From positions 1 to 32,047 of the forward strand of contig JBCCHN010000049.1 in assembly GCA_039028695.1 (NCBI GenBank): DNA of 32,047 nt. The letters are read 5' to 3'. This stretch comes from JANQKX01 sp039028695. GTDB lineage: Bacteria > Pseudomonadota > Alphaproteobacteria > Kiloniellales > Kiloniellaceae. A program made the translations under genes and the position numbers. The notes beneath the pieces were generated by a model. It saw only the letters and a program-made list of their open reading frames with translations, did no database searches and was not told the DNA's origin. Shown here in pieces: positions 1-7,690 of this stretch (positions within the stretch are counted from its first letter, which is position 1; each line of letters begins with the position of its first letter).

Positions 1-1
1 C

Positions 2-160
2 GACGAGGGCAGCGTGTGCTGGCAGATTGCCGGCTGGGGACCGACACCTTGCGAGTCCTATTTCTATAAATCGGAAGGCGGCATCCTATGGGCCCGCTTC
101 CGCGGCCTGGACACCGCTGCCGCCGAACTGGTCGAGGGCGACCAAACCGCCATGGAATAA
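2..160 (+). CDS. 3' end of an unidentified protein (partial)
   Basis: An open frame enters from the left edge and ends at a TAA at 158-160, leaving 52 residues. The visible part is Cys/Trp/Gly-rich at its start (VCWQIAGWGPTPCESYFY) and ends in an acidic tail (ELVEGDQTAME). The spacing of Cys and aromatic residues resembles small secreted domains in which a Cys pair is followed by a Tyr-rich strand, but I cannot name a family. It runs convergently toward the GNAT gene, with 50 bases between the two stops. The start, any signal peptide and the true length lie outside the window. A chance frame is possible, although the composition looks coding. Confidence 0.5.
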   Translation, partial: DEGSVCWQIAGWGPTPCESYFYKSEGGILWARFRGLDTAAAELVEGDQTAME

Positions 161-210
161 AGGGCTCGATCATAACCCCTGCGAGATTTTCTCTGTCCCC
201 TTAATTGACA

Positions 211-750
211 TCAGGGCGCGACAGTCTTTCTTAAAACCAGGTCGGATCCGACCACCTCGCCGCCCATGACCACGTCGCAATGGCCGACTGACTGAAAGCC
301 ATAGCTTCGATAGAACGTCACGGCCCGCCGGTTTTCCTCCCAAACATCGATGAAAATGGCGGCGGCCTTTCGAAAGCGCTCATGGGCAAAGGCCGCGTGC
401 AACAGCGCACGACCAATTCCCATGCCTTGCCTGTCTTTTGACACATAAAGGGCATTCACCGCCTGATCCCCAGGCCTGGGCCGCAAATCCTCCGGGGCGC
501 CTCGCACCGTTACCTTAACATCACTGAGCTGAACATAGCCGACCAAGCTGCCCGCCACCTCCACCACCAAAAAGGTATCCTGGCGCATCGCGTCCCGGAA
601 ATATGCCTCCGACCTGGACTCCTCAAGCTCCGCCGCCAGCTCCTCTTCCTCCAAATCCTCTCCAAAGGTCTCCCGATAAGTCCGCGCCGCAAGCTCGGCC
701 AAAGCCGGAACCTCATCGGGCAGCAAGTCACGAATGCGAAAAGCCTCCAC
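211..750 (-). CDS. GNAT family N-acetyltransferase
   Basis: About 179 residues with the layout of a Gcn5-related acetyltransferase that moves an acetyl group from acetyl-CoA to an unknown amine. The N-terminus (RIRDLLPDEVPALAELAART) is the usual first strand and helix. The acetyl-CoA loop is RQGMGIGRALL, matching Q/R-x-x-G-x-G/A. The C-terminal NRRAVTFYRSYGF is the standard motif B Tyr region. I chose a GTG at 750 because it places the fold start correctly; a TTG at 768 in the same frame would overlap the upstream dehydrogenase. The gene starts within a few bases of the dehydrogenase stop on the same strand, so the two are very likely cotranscribed and coupled. The substrate cannot be told from sequence. 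Confidence 0.85.
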   Translation of the reverse strand: MEAFRIRDLLPDEVPALAELAARTYRETFGEDLEEEELAAELEESRSEAYFRDAMRQDTFLVVEVAGSLVGYVQLSDVKVTVRGAPEDLRPRPGDQAVNALYVSKDRQGMGIGRALLHAAFAHERFRKAAAIFIDVWEENRRAVTFYRSYGFQSVGHCDVVMGGEVVGSDLVLRKTVAP

Positions 751-751
751 G

Positions 752-1852
752 TTATCCCAACGCCTCAATCACTGCCTCGGTCACCTCAGCCGTCGTCGCC
801 GTGCCGCTGATATCCGGCGTCCGAATGCCCCGCTCCAGCACCCTCCCTACTGCGGCTTCGATGTCCCGTTCCACTTCAGGCAGGGCGAAGGCGTAGGTGA
901 ACATCATGCCGACGGACAAAAAAGTGCCCATGGGGTTGGCGATGCCGTGGCCCGAGATATCGGGGGCCGAGCCGTGGGTGGGCTCGTAAATACCGGCCTT
1001 CACCTTCTCGCCGATGCACCCGCTGGCGCCGATGGTGGCGGAGCCGAGCATGCCGAGAGACCCGGCGACGGCGCCCACCATGTCGGAGATGAGATCTCCA
1101 AAAAGATTGTCGGCCAAGAGCACATCGAATTTGTTGGGCGCTTGGGTCACGACGAAAAGGGCGTGGTCCATGAGCAGGTGGTCGAGGGCGACCTCCGGGT
1201 ATTCGTCGCGGCCGATGCGGGTCACCGTCTCGCGCCAGAGCTTGCCGCTTTCCATCACATTGGACTTGTCCAGGGAAGCAACTCGCCCGCGCCGGCGCTT
1301 GGCCGCCTCGAAGGCAGCGCGAGCGATGCGCTCTACCTCATGCGTCCGATATTCGCTGAGCTCAAAAGCGCGCTGTCCACCGTCGGGCAGGTCCTCCCAG
1401 CCTCGCGGCTCCCCATAGTAGATGCCGCCGCAGTTTTCTCGGATCACCAGGATATCCGCGCCCTCAACCACCGCCGCCTTAAAGGGGACATGGTCCGCCA
1501 AGGCGGGCCAATAGCGCACGGGCCTAAGGGCATTGTAGACCTCAAGCTCCACCCGCAAGCGGGTCAGGCCGTCAGTCTCCGTCACCGGTCCGTCGATACG
1601 GATGTTATCCCACTCGGGCCCGCCTACGGCGCCCACCAAAATGGCATCGGCGGCACGGGCCTTTGCCAGCACCGCGTCCGTGCAAAAGCTCTCATGCACA
1701 TCCCACGAAGCCCCTCCCAGCAGATCCTCCTCGATCTCCAGGCCGATGCCGGCCCGGCTCGCACAGTGTCGCAAAAGCTCTAGGCCGGCTGCCACCACCT
1801 CCGGCCCAATGTGATCGCCGCCCAGGGCCAGAACCCGATAGCTTCCGGTCAT
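752..1852 (-). CDS. LeuB-like beta-decarboxylating dehydrogenase (isopropylmalate/isocitrate dehydrogenase family)
   Basis: 366 residues, normal for the NAD-dependent beta-decarboxylating dehydrogenases that oxidise and decarboxylate 2-hydroxy acids carrying a beta-carboxylate. Family marks in order are GGDHIGPEVV near the N-terminus, VGAVGGPEWD, a substrate-binding stretch TRLRVELEVYNALRP that keeps the two Arg residues, IRENCGGIYYG with the third Arg and the catalytic Tyr, DKSNVMES with the catalytic Lys, DNLFGDLISD with the metal-binding Asp residues, and the NAD loop YEPTHGSAPDI. The pattern is close to LeuB, but DHIGPE replaces the common DGIGPE and several core positions differ, so a paralogue with another substrate is likely. 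It lies 43 bases downstream of the 2-oxoglutarate oxygenase gene and abuts the GNAT gene, suggesting one operon. Leucine biosynthesis partners (leuC, leuD) are absent here. Confidence 0.85.
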   Translation of the reverse strand: MTGSYRVLALGGDHIGPEVVAAGLELLRHCASRAGIGLEIEEDLLGGASWDVHESFCTDAVLAKARAADAILVGAVGGPEWDNIRIDGPVTETDGLTRLRVELEVYNALRPVRYWPALADHVPFKAAVVEGADILVIRENCGGIYYGEPRGWEDLPDGGQRAFELSEYRTHEVERIARAAFEAAKRRRGRVASLDKSNVMESGKLWRETVTRIGRDEYPEVALDHLLMDHALFVVTQAPNKFDVLLADNLFGDLISDMVGAVAGSLGMLGSATIGASGCIGEKVKAGIYEPTHGSAPDISGHGIANPMGTFLSVGMMFTYAFALPEVERDIEAAVGRVLERGIRTPDISGTATTAEVTEAVIEALG

Positions 1853-1895
1853 AACGATCCTTCCCTGCCTCGTCCCTTTTTGACCCGCCCTGGCC

Positions 1896-3134
1896 CTAGC
1901 CCACCATGCCTTGCGGATAGATCATGAGGCGGGTCGTTCCCTCCACCTGCCACTTCAGCAAGCGCAGGGTGGAATAAAATTCCTCCAGATCCACGGAACT
2001 GGTGAGGACCGAGCGCGGCGCGTCCTCGGCCTCGCCCGCACGAAAGGCGGTGCGACCGTGCAGCACCCGCTGATTGTTGAACAGCAAGCCCTCGCCCGCC
2101 CTCAGCGGAAAGGTCAGCTGCAAGTCCGGGTCGTAGAGGATCTCAAAGATCCGCTTCAACGCCCGGTAACAGGGTCCGACCTCCTCCGCCGGCAGATCCA
2201 GCGGGCCGATCTGGCGTTCGTTGAGGCGCAGACCCACCACCTCCCCTTCGCTGTCCAGGCGAATGAGCGGTAGGTTGGCCATGAACCACTTGGGCTCCCG
2301 CTCGGTGGAAGTGGCCGCGTCATAGCGTTGGGTGGCAACGGGCGTGCGACATAGCCGCTCGAAATCCTCGGGCCAAGCCGCGCGAAAGCGCCGCACCGCC
2401 TCGAAGCCGTCCACCAAGGTAGAGGCGCCACCGCTGGCTGCCGGGTTAAAGACCTCGAAAACCGTAATGCCGATGCCCGACAGGCGATAGGTTTCGTCAA
2501 AATGGGGACGCAAAGCGCTGGTGATGTCACCGACGTTATCGGCCGAGGCCTTTTTCGAGAGAGTGTAGCTGCCGTAATGGGTTTGGCGCTGGTCCCCCAC
2601 CAGACGGATCAGGCGGTGGGACTCCTCGAACTCGCCGGGCAGGTTCTCGACCTTGCAAAAGCCGTAATCGTTGACCGCCTCCAGCATGGCGAGCCGCGCT
2701 TTGGGATCCGCATCCGCCGCCTCGAAGTCTGTCGTGGGCGGGTTCGCGCCCATGCGCCCGTCCCACAGTTTGGGGCGATGGCGCCGCTTGGCCCGCTCCG
2801 CCTCGGAGGGACAGTTATCCCGCAGCCACACCGCCTCATAGCGCGAGCCATGTCCGTCGTTGGTCCAACAGAGCTGCACCCGATCCCGGGCCCAAGCCTC
2901 CAGTCGCGGCGTGATATCCTCGGGGATCTGCTCCAAATAGATGTTGCGAATGGCGTTGACCGGGCTGCCGCAGTCTGGGCAGCGGCATTGATGACGCAGC
3001 CAGAAAGGATGATAACGACTTCGATGCCCGTCACCCCACTGGACCAGCAAGTCTCGATTTTCAATGGCGGCCCGTTCAATCACATAAGGCGCCGCTTGCC
3101 CGCCAGCGCGTTCCGCCTTTTCCTGTGCGACCAC
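1896..3134 (-). CDS. Gamma-butyrobetaine-hydroxylase-like 2-oxoglutarate/Fe(II) dioxygenase (DUF971 + TauD domains)
   Basis: About 412 residues with two domains. The N-terminal domain (about 15-110) is the DUF971 zinc domain of gamma-butyrobetaine hydroxylases: HQCRCPDC gives the C-x-C-x-x-C ligands (Cys50, Cys52, Cys55), with a downstream His in NDGHGSRYE (His95). The C-terminal TauD-type domain carries the iron triad: His211 and Asp213 in RPHFDETY, His359 in VLHGRTAF, followed by an Arg for 2-oxoglutarate. Known members hydroxylate gamma-butyrobetaine to L-carnitine; relatives include trimethyllysine hydroxylase and TmpA, which acts on 2-trimethylaminoethylphosphonate. A trimethylammonium compound is therefore the likeliest substrate, but this is inference. 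The open frame runs on to 3296, but the upstream part is basic and unlike the family. I prefer a GTG at 3134; a GTG at 3083 is also possible. Confidence 0.85.
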   Translation of the reverse strand: MVAQEKAERAGGQAAPYVIERAAIENRDLLVQWGDGHRSRYHPFWLRHQCRCPDCGSPVNAIRNIYLEQIPEDITPRLEAWARDRVQLCWTNDGHGSRYEAVWLRDNCPSEAERAKRRHRPKLWDGRMGANPPTTDFEAADADPKARLAMLEAVNDYGFCKVENLPGEFEESHRLIRLVGDQRQTHYGSYTLSKKASADNVGDITSALRPHFDETYRLSGIGITVFEVFNPAASGGASTLVDGFEAVRRFRAAWPEDFERLCRTPVATQRYDAATSTEREPKWFMANLPLIRLDSEGEVVGLRLNERQIGPLDLPAEEVGPCYRALKRIFEILYDPDLQLTFPLRAGEGLLFNNQRVLHGRTAFRAGEAEDAPRSVLTSSVDLEEFYSTLRLLKWQVEGTTRLMIYPQGMVG

Positions 3135-3363
3135 GACTCCAAGCCTCGATGGTTTCGCTCGCAAAATTAGGCCGCGCCGCCTACGCCCTGTAAAGCGAAT
3201 AAATTCGAGAGCAGAAAACGAATTCTTGAATGGCGGGATATTCTCAGCGCCAGAGGTCGCGATTGATCGCGATGGCCACCGATTGTGAGCAGCCATCAGC
3301 GAAGGCGCTGATTTAGGCGTGAATTGATTGGGGTTGGCCGCGCGGGCCCGGCCTTAGCCGATC

Positions 3364-3912
3364 TTAGCGGCCGATAAGGCGACCCAGGCGAAGACCCTTG
3401 CGGGGTTTGTCTTCGTCGGATTGCGCGTTCTCTGCCTGTTCGGCCCCGTCTTGGTTATCGCGACCCTGTGCCGGCTCAAGGGGTGTCGGCTCAGCAGATT
3501 TTTGCGTCGATCCACTCTCCGGCCCCGCGAAAATCGGGTGTTTTTCCAAGAGCGTCGCATTGGCCTGGAACATCAGGTTGTCCACAAAGGTGCCCGCGTC
3601 AAAGTCAGCCTGATTGAATTCCACGGCAAAGTCGTTGCCGCTTCGCGCGACCACCTTGGCTCGGACAATGCCGACGCCTCGGAGCTGCACCAAAATATTG
3701 GCCCCCATCAAGGGCCGGATCTTGGCCTCAAAACTTGCGCCGCCCCCCGACAGATCGATCAGCGGGCAGCTATGCCATTGACCGCCGAAGTTTACCCGAG
3801 CGGTACCGCTGGCGGGAACTCGGCGATGGCGCCTTTGATCATAAAATTCGTCAATGCTTTCAGACAAAGCCGTACCTGCCAAAACACGAAGCAAACGGGG
3901 ATTCCATCCCAA
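3364..3912 (-). CDS. PilZ-domain protein, probable cyclic-di-GMP receptor
   Basis: About 182 residues. The first two thirds form a PilZ domain: RRHRR at about 27-31 supplies the R-x-x-x-R motif and DLSGGGA at about 53-59 supplies the D/N-x-S-x-x-G motif, the two elements that bind cyclic-di-GMP. The last 60 residues are Gln/Glu/Pro-rich, probably disordered, ending in a basic tail (GLRLGRLIGR). No second domain is attached, so it is probably a stand-alone adaptor. The only start reaching the full frame is a TTG at 3912; other TTG codons lie a few residues further in, so the first 10-15 residues are uncertain. The next gene on the strand starts 229 bases away, so cotranscription is uncertain. 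No flagellar or polysaccharide genes nearby suggest its target. Confidence 0.8.
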   Translation of the reverse strand: MGWNPRLLRVLAGTALSESIDEFYDQRRHRRVPASGTARVNFGGQWHSCPLIDLSGGGASFEAKIRPLMGANILVQLRGVGIVRAKVVARSGNDFAVEFNQADFDAGTFVDNLMFQANATLLEKHPIFAGPESGSTQKSAEPTPLEPAQGRDNQDGAEQAENAQSDEDKPRKGLRLGRLIGR

Positions 3913-4032
3913 TGATCGGGCAGTTTAGGCATTAATCCTTGATAAAGTGTTTCTCCGAAAATTTGCGGAAAATCCGATGCTTCAGATGACCTTCAATCTT
4001 TTCTAGAGAAAAATCAGAGACTTAATCGCAAC

Positions 4033-5415
4033 CTATCCAACCCGCCGAATGAGGCTGTCTTGATCCACGTCTTGCAAGCGTCCCCCGTCCCGCGCGGTGG
4101 CAACGATTGCCTCTATCAGCTCAAAGGAGGATTCCGAGCTGACATCCTCGAAATAGACCGTACCAGGCCAGGGCGCTTTGCGCTCCTGATAGCCGCTAGC
4201 TTGAATGTGGCCGGCCACCGTCTTGATGGCCTGGACATAGTCCTGTGCCACGGTCCGCGCATCCTCTCGGGCCAGCGCTAAATCGGTGATGCTGTGCCGG
4301 TCCAAACGGGCCGCCCCCACACCGGTAAAAAGCGGCACGCCAAATCGCTTGGCCTGATCCACATAAAAGGGCAGCGGAACCCGGTCGTCGTCCAGGCGAA
4401 TGACAAAATCCTGGCAGACACTGTTTTTCATGTCCGACAACTCGGCCAGACCTATGTTGGCATCCGGCTCGCGCCGGAGATTTCCCGTGGCCCCGGTTCC
4501 CCCGCTCCCATTTTGCCGGCCCACAACTTGCCTGGCACGCCGCGCGGCAGAACGGTCTTTTTTGCGGGACTGGGTGACATAATCCCCGCGGTAATTAGCG
4601 TCGTAAATCCGCGCACCCCAGAGGTTTTCCTCTTTTAGACGCCGAATGGCCCGGATGGCCACAGCGGTGCAGTTCTTTGGGCCGATGAAAAAGGGCGAGC
4701 CCGAGGCATCGGACAATTCCACCCAGCCACCGGGAAATCGCTTGAAATAGTGATCGATCCAGGGCCGGTGCACATGGTCCACCAAGTGGTCCATCAGGGC
4801 ATTTGCGAAATCCGGTTCGTGGACCAGGGCCGCCAAGAGCTGTTCCTGGCCAAAGGTATCGGCCGCCAAGCTATAGGGCGCCGACAGGTGCAGGATAGGG
4901 TCCAGCCCGGTCAGGCGCACATAACAGTCGATGGTCTCTTCAATGACCCGGGGCACTTCGCTGGACATCTCCGGTGCCTCGATGGACTGCCAGTTATCCT
5001 TGGTGATCAGCATGCGGTCCGGATCCGAACCTGGCGGGAACTTGTCCGGGTACATGGTGGTCTGCCCCAGAGCCTCGGCTGTGAAGGCATAAACCGGCCA
5101 ACTCACGTAAAGCTTGTTCATGCCCAACAGGCGCCGAGACAGCAAGGTGGTGCGCACGTAGCGTTCCGGATCAGACTTGTAGAATTCCCTCGACTCCATG
5201 CCATAGAGGTCGTTCATGATGGTCAGCGTCATCAAGTTGATGGCGCCGCCGATGTGAACCGCGTTCCGGGGTGCCAGTCGAGCAAAGTCCTCGTCGTATC
5301 CCCCGGCGATGCTTTGCTCAAAAATCTCCCGCAAGCGATCGCGGGCACCCCCCTGTCCCTGCTGCCAAGCGGCCAGCAGCCGAATACCCTCGGGAAACTC
5401 AATCTGTGCCGTCAT
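4033..5415 (-). CDS. Uroporphyrinogen-decarboxylase-family protein, possible methyltransferase
   Basis: 460 residues from an ATG at 5415, longer than the 340-380 usual for this TIM-barrel family. The middle (LDPILHLSAPYSLAADTFG, about 171-189, then WVELSDASGSPFF) and the C-terminal part (FYVDQAKRFGVPLFTGVGA) follow the uroporphyrinogen decarboxylase / MtaA-CmuA fold. Members outside heme synthesis move methyl groups between corrinoid proteins, thiols or folates. HemE-type N-terminal substrate motifs are not evident, so a heme role is unlikely. Residues about 284-318 form a strongly basic, Gly-rich insertion (KKDRSAARRARQVVGR) that looks unstructured. The open frame continues upstream of 5415 into the shared control region, but the ATG follows an AAGGA and gives a sensible N-terminus. 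It is transcribed away from the LysR gene at 5576, which probably regulates it. Substrate unknown. Confidence 0.7.
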   Translation of the reverse strand: MTAQIEFPEGIRLLAAWQQGQGGARDRLREIFEQSIAGGYDEDFARLAPRNAVHIGGAINLMTLTIMNDLYGMESREFYKSDPERYVRTTLLSRRLLGMNKLYVSWPVYAFTAEALGQTTMYPDKFPPGSDPDRMLITKDNWQSIEAPEMSSEVPRVIEETIDCYVRLTGLDPILHLSAPYSLAADTFGQEQLLAALVHEPDFANALMDHLVDHVHRPWIDHYFKRFPGGWVELSDASGSPFFIGPKNCTAVAIRAIRRLKEENLWGARIYDANYRGDYVTQSRKKDRSAARRARQVVGRQNGSGGTGATGNLRREPDANIGLAELSDMKNSVCQDFVIRLDDDRVPLPFYVDQAKRFGVPLFTGVGAARLDRHSITDLALAREDARTVAQDYVQAIKTVAGHIQASGYQERKAPWPGTVYFEDVSSESSFELIEAIVATARDGGRLQDVDQDSLIRRVG

Positions 5416-5575
5416 TCCGCTAGGGTCCTTCTCGCCGCCTGTCATGTGACTGAAGGTCCCGCCATGGCCTTGTTGACAACGCGGCGGTCCCTTGCAGTTA
5501 GAATATGAGAAGAAATATTGAATGTAACATATTTGAAAAGATGGAAAATATTTATTCTTTGCATATAATATTTTT
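5416..5575. promoter_or_regulatory. Divergent control region between the UroD-family gene and its LysR gene
   Basis: 160 bases with a sharp switch to AT-rich sequence over 5500-5575. The half next to the LysR gene contains ATAT-N10-ATAT at 5515-5532, in the size range of a LysR box, and repeated AATATT hexamers at about 5546-5572. A perfect TATAAT lies at 5564-5569, only six bases from the LysR start codon. A TTGACA occurs at 5473-5478 but has no -10 partner at normal spacing. LysR proteins usually bind such shared regions and control both the partner gene and themselves. Confidence 0.5.
5564..5569 (+). promoter_or_regulatory. -10 box implying a leaderless LysR transcript
   Basis: TATAAT matches the sigma-70 -10 consensus at all six positions. 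Transcription would start about seven bases downstream, at or next to the A of the ATG at 5576. No Shine-Dalgarno sequence precedes that ATG; the bases between are mostly T. No good -35 hexamer is visible at 16-18 bases upstream, so an activator may be required. Confidence 0.45.
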
Positions 5576-6514
5576 ATGATAGAAAAAAATACTTTTCTCC
5601 GTCTTCTGCCCGCCTTCGCGGTTTTTGAGGAGGCCGCCCGCCATCTGAGCTTTACCCAGGCCGGTGAATCCCTGGGCATGGCCCAGCCCTCGGTCAGCCG
5701 CTTTGTGACCATCTTGGAGCAGCATTTGGGGGTCTCGCTGTTTGAGCGCCGGCACAACCGCATCGCCCTGACCCCGCATGGAGACAAGCTGCAAAAGGCC
5801 GCCATGCTGGGCTTGGATCACCTGCGCAGCGTTGTCGACGATATTGCTCAGAGCCCGAGCGCCCGCAAAATCATGATCCACTGCACCCACGGCTTTGCTC
5901 ACATGTGGGTTTTACCGCGCCTGGACGCCCTCAAGGCACGGCTGAGCGGCCATGAATTCGGTGTGGTGACCACCGACCAAACCGCAGATGAAACAGCCGC
6001 CCCACCTTTGGACCACCAGCACGTGGCAGTCTGGTTCGGGGACGGCGATTGGCCGCAGGTGTCGTCCATCCTGCTTTTTAAGGAGCGGGTCTTTCCCGTA
6101 TGCACCCGCGCTTTTGCCGAAAAACACAGCCTGGACGAAGACGGATTTACGGCTGCGGACTTTCACCGCCTGCCGCTCCTTTGGCAGGATGCGGGTACCG
6201 CCGGCTGGCTCGATTGGCAGGGCTGGTTCGACCATTTCGGTGCCCCGCTGCCCGAAGCCGACCCCATCAAACCGGAATCCACCGGGCCAACCCGCTATGT
6301 CATCAACAACTACGCCTTCATCTTGCAGGCGGCCATGGAAGGGCGCGGCATTGCCTTGGCCTGGGACCACCTGATCGAGCCCTATCTGTCAAATGGTTGG
6401 TTGGTCAGCCTGCCCGACTTTCGGGTCGATACCCACAAGGGCTATTACTTGGCGGTACCGAAGGGGCACCCGGCCATGTCCAGCCTTCGTCAGTGGATCG
6501 GGGAGACATCCTAA
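5576..6514 (+). CDS. LysR-family transcriptional regulator (GcvA-like)
   Basis: 312 residues, typical length. Residues about 10-70 form the winged helix-turn-helix: LPAFAVFEEAARHLSFTQAG, then SLGMAQPSVSRFV and LFERR. The rest is a periplasmic-binding-protein-like sensor ending in a conserved GIALAWDHLIEPYL region seen in GcvA/AmpR-like members. The ATG at 5576 is the only start that fits the conserved N-terminus, and it lacks a ribosome binding site. The gene is divergent from the UroD-family gene at 5415, the classic arrangement of a LysR regulator and its target. Its inducer is probably the substrate of that pathway, which cannot be named. Confidence 0.9.
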   Translation: MIEKNTFLRLLPAFAVFEEAARHLSFTQAGESLGMAQPSVSRFVTILEQHLGVSLFERRHNRIALTPHGDKLQKAAMLGLDHLRSVVDDIAQSPSARKIMIHCTHGFAHMWVLPRLDALKARLSGHEFGVVTTDQTADETAAPPLDHQHVAVWFGDGDWPQVSSILLFKERVFPVCTRAFAEKHSLDEDGFTAADFHRLPLLWQDAGTAGWLDWQGWFDHFGAPLPEADPIKPESTGPTRYVINNYAFILQAAMEGRGIALAWDHLIEPYLSNGWLVSLPDFRVDTHKGYYLAVPKGHPAMSSLRQWIGETS

Positions 6515-6706
6515 GGGCCGCCGATATAAGAGAGGCCGGCACCTTATCGAAAAACCGCCTCCCCGCAGGCTCGTCGTACGGCCCGAGCGCGGGAACGGCC
6601 GACTTTTCCGCGGCAGTCCGGGGCATGAAACAAGGCGTGGTGGCCAGCGACTTGAGGCTGTGATAGCTTTTTGCCTCAACTGTTGTTTTCAATGATTCCC
6701 TATGGG

Positions 6707-6712
6707 TATAAG
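6707..6712 (+). promoter_or_regulatory. Possible -10 box for the lipoprotein gene
   Basis: TATAAG matches five of six consensus positions. A weak TTGTTT lies 18 bases upstream at 6683-6688. The predicted transcript would have a leader of about 33 bases before the ATG at 6752. This is only a motif match. Confidence 0.3.
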
Positions 6713-6751
6713 AACAATCGCAGATCACATGGAGTGAAGGGGAGCGAAACG

Positions 6752-7075
6752 ATGTGGGTCAAATCCTTGGTTTTAGTCGGAAGCCTGGCCGCTCTGTCAG
6801 CCGCCTGCACGCCGGTTTCTAAGGAAGAGCAAACCGAACTCGCCAAGCCGGTCGATTGCTCGACGGCCGAGGGCGACATGCGCGTATTGAAAAGTGAAAA
6901 GGACACAGTGGCTCAGCGTTTGGCTGACGGCGTCACCGCGATCGCCCCGGCCGGCTTGGTGGTCGGCAGCCTGCGCGGCGTGGAAGGGGAAAAGCTCAAG
7001 GTGGCGACGGGCGACTATAACGGCAAGATTGACCAAAAGATCGCCGACATCAAAAGCGCCTGCAACATTGATTAA
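6752..7075 (+). CDS. Small predicted lipoprotein of unknown function
   Basis: 107 residues. The N-terminus (MWVKSLVLVGSLAALSAAC) is a short positively charged stretch, a hydrophobic core and a Cys at position 19, which resembles a lipobox although Ser rather than Leu is at -3. The mature part is charged, with a central Ala/Gly/Val-rich segment (AIAPAGLVVGSLRG) and a second Cys near the C-terminus, so a disulfide with the Cys of VDCSTAEGD is possible. Start choice is supported by a GGAG seven bases before the ATG. Neighbours on both sides are separate units. I do not recognise the family; it is probably anchored in the periplasm or outer membrane. Confidence 0.7.
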   Translation: MWVKSLVLVGSLAALSAACTPVSKEEQTELAKPVDCSTAEGDMRVLKSEKDTVAQRLADGVTAIAPAGLVVGSLRGVEGEKLKVATGDYNGKIDQKIADIKSACNID

Positions 7076-7205
7076 CGCGCGAGTCTTCGGAGCGTGATTG
7101 GTTAGCGACGAAGTCCCATTGCGTCTGCGCGTCCGCTGAATCTGAGTTTTTTACGAGGAAACCGAACACTCGTTGGGCATTTGCCCGAATTTCTGCACCC
7201 AGTCC

Positions 7206-7685
7206 TTAGAGTCTCTTAGACAGCAAAATTTTTGTGAGCGGCACCAGCAGAACCTGATCGTCGCGCACACCGCGCCAAACAACTTCGTACCCTAAATGTC
7301 GATAGAGCGAGAGAGCACGATGGTTTTCCGCCAAGACCTCCACCTCGGCTTGTTCGTGTCCCCTTTCGGCAATGATGGCCTCCAACGCGCGCATCAGGGA
7401 TGTGCCGACGCCGCGTCCCTCCGCCACCGGCGCGACCCATAGATCGCTGATGGTGTTATCGCCCGTCTCGGTGGCGGCAAAGCCCAGCAAGGCATCGTCG
7501 TCTTCCGCCACGACAATTTGGGCGGTGTGGCTTTCGGCAAAGTCAGCGAAGGTCTCCGGCCCGATGCGCGCCCGGGCCGCCGGGCCCACATGCCCGACAA
7601 TACCTTTGCGCCAGGCCGCATGGCCAATAACACCGATGGTCTCAGCATCGCTCCGACACGCCGGGCGAATGGTGATCTCACTCAT
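7206..7685 (-). CDS. GNAT family N-acetyltransferase
   Basis: About 159 residues with standard acetyltransferase motifs: ITIRPACRSDAETIGVIG at the N-terminus, DLWVAPVAEGRGVGTSLM containing the acetyl-CoA loop (R/Q-x-x-G-x-G), and AENHRALSLYRHLGYEVV with the motif B Tyr. The ATG at 7685 gives the usual short N-terminus. A GTG at 7694 also fits and would overlap the upstream kinase stop as GTGA, which would couple translation. Neither has a strong ribosome binding site, so coupling is likely. It follows an APH-like kinase, but which small molecule the two act on is unknown. Confidence 0.88.
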   Translation of the reverse strand: MSEITIRPACRSDAETIGVIGHAAWRKGIVGHVGPAARARIGPETFADFAESHTAQIVVAEDDDALLGFAATETGDNTISDLWVAPVAEGRGVGTSLMRALEAIIAERGHEQAEVEVLAENHRALSLYRHLGYEVVWRGVRDDQVLLVPLTKILLSKRL

Positions 7686-7690
7686 GGCGA

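Noticed and set aside
734..1783. Long plus-strand frame of about 350 codons
   Set aside because: It is the antisense shadow of the LeuB-like dehydrogenase, which has all family motifs on the minus strand.
3336..3353. GGCCG-CGCGGGCC-CGGCC hairpin after the PilZ gene
   Set aside because: Short GC stem without a T tract; cannot be called a terminator with confidence.
4750..5508. Plus-strand frame of about 250 codons opposite the UroD-family gene
   Set aside because: His/Gln-rich antisense shadow without domain features.
7160..7195. GGGC-ATTT-GCCC hairpin as a terminator
   Set aside because: The stem is only four to five bases and no T tract follows.
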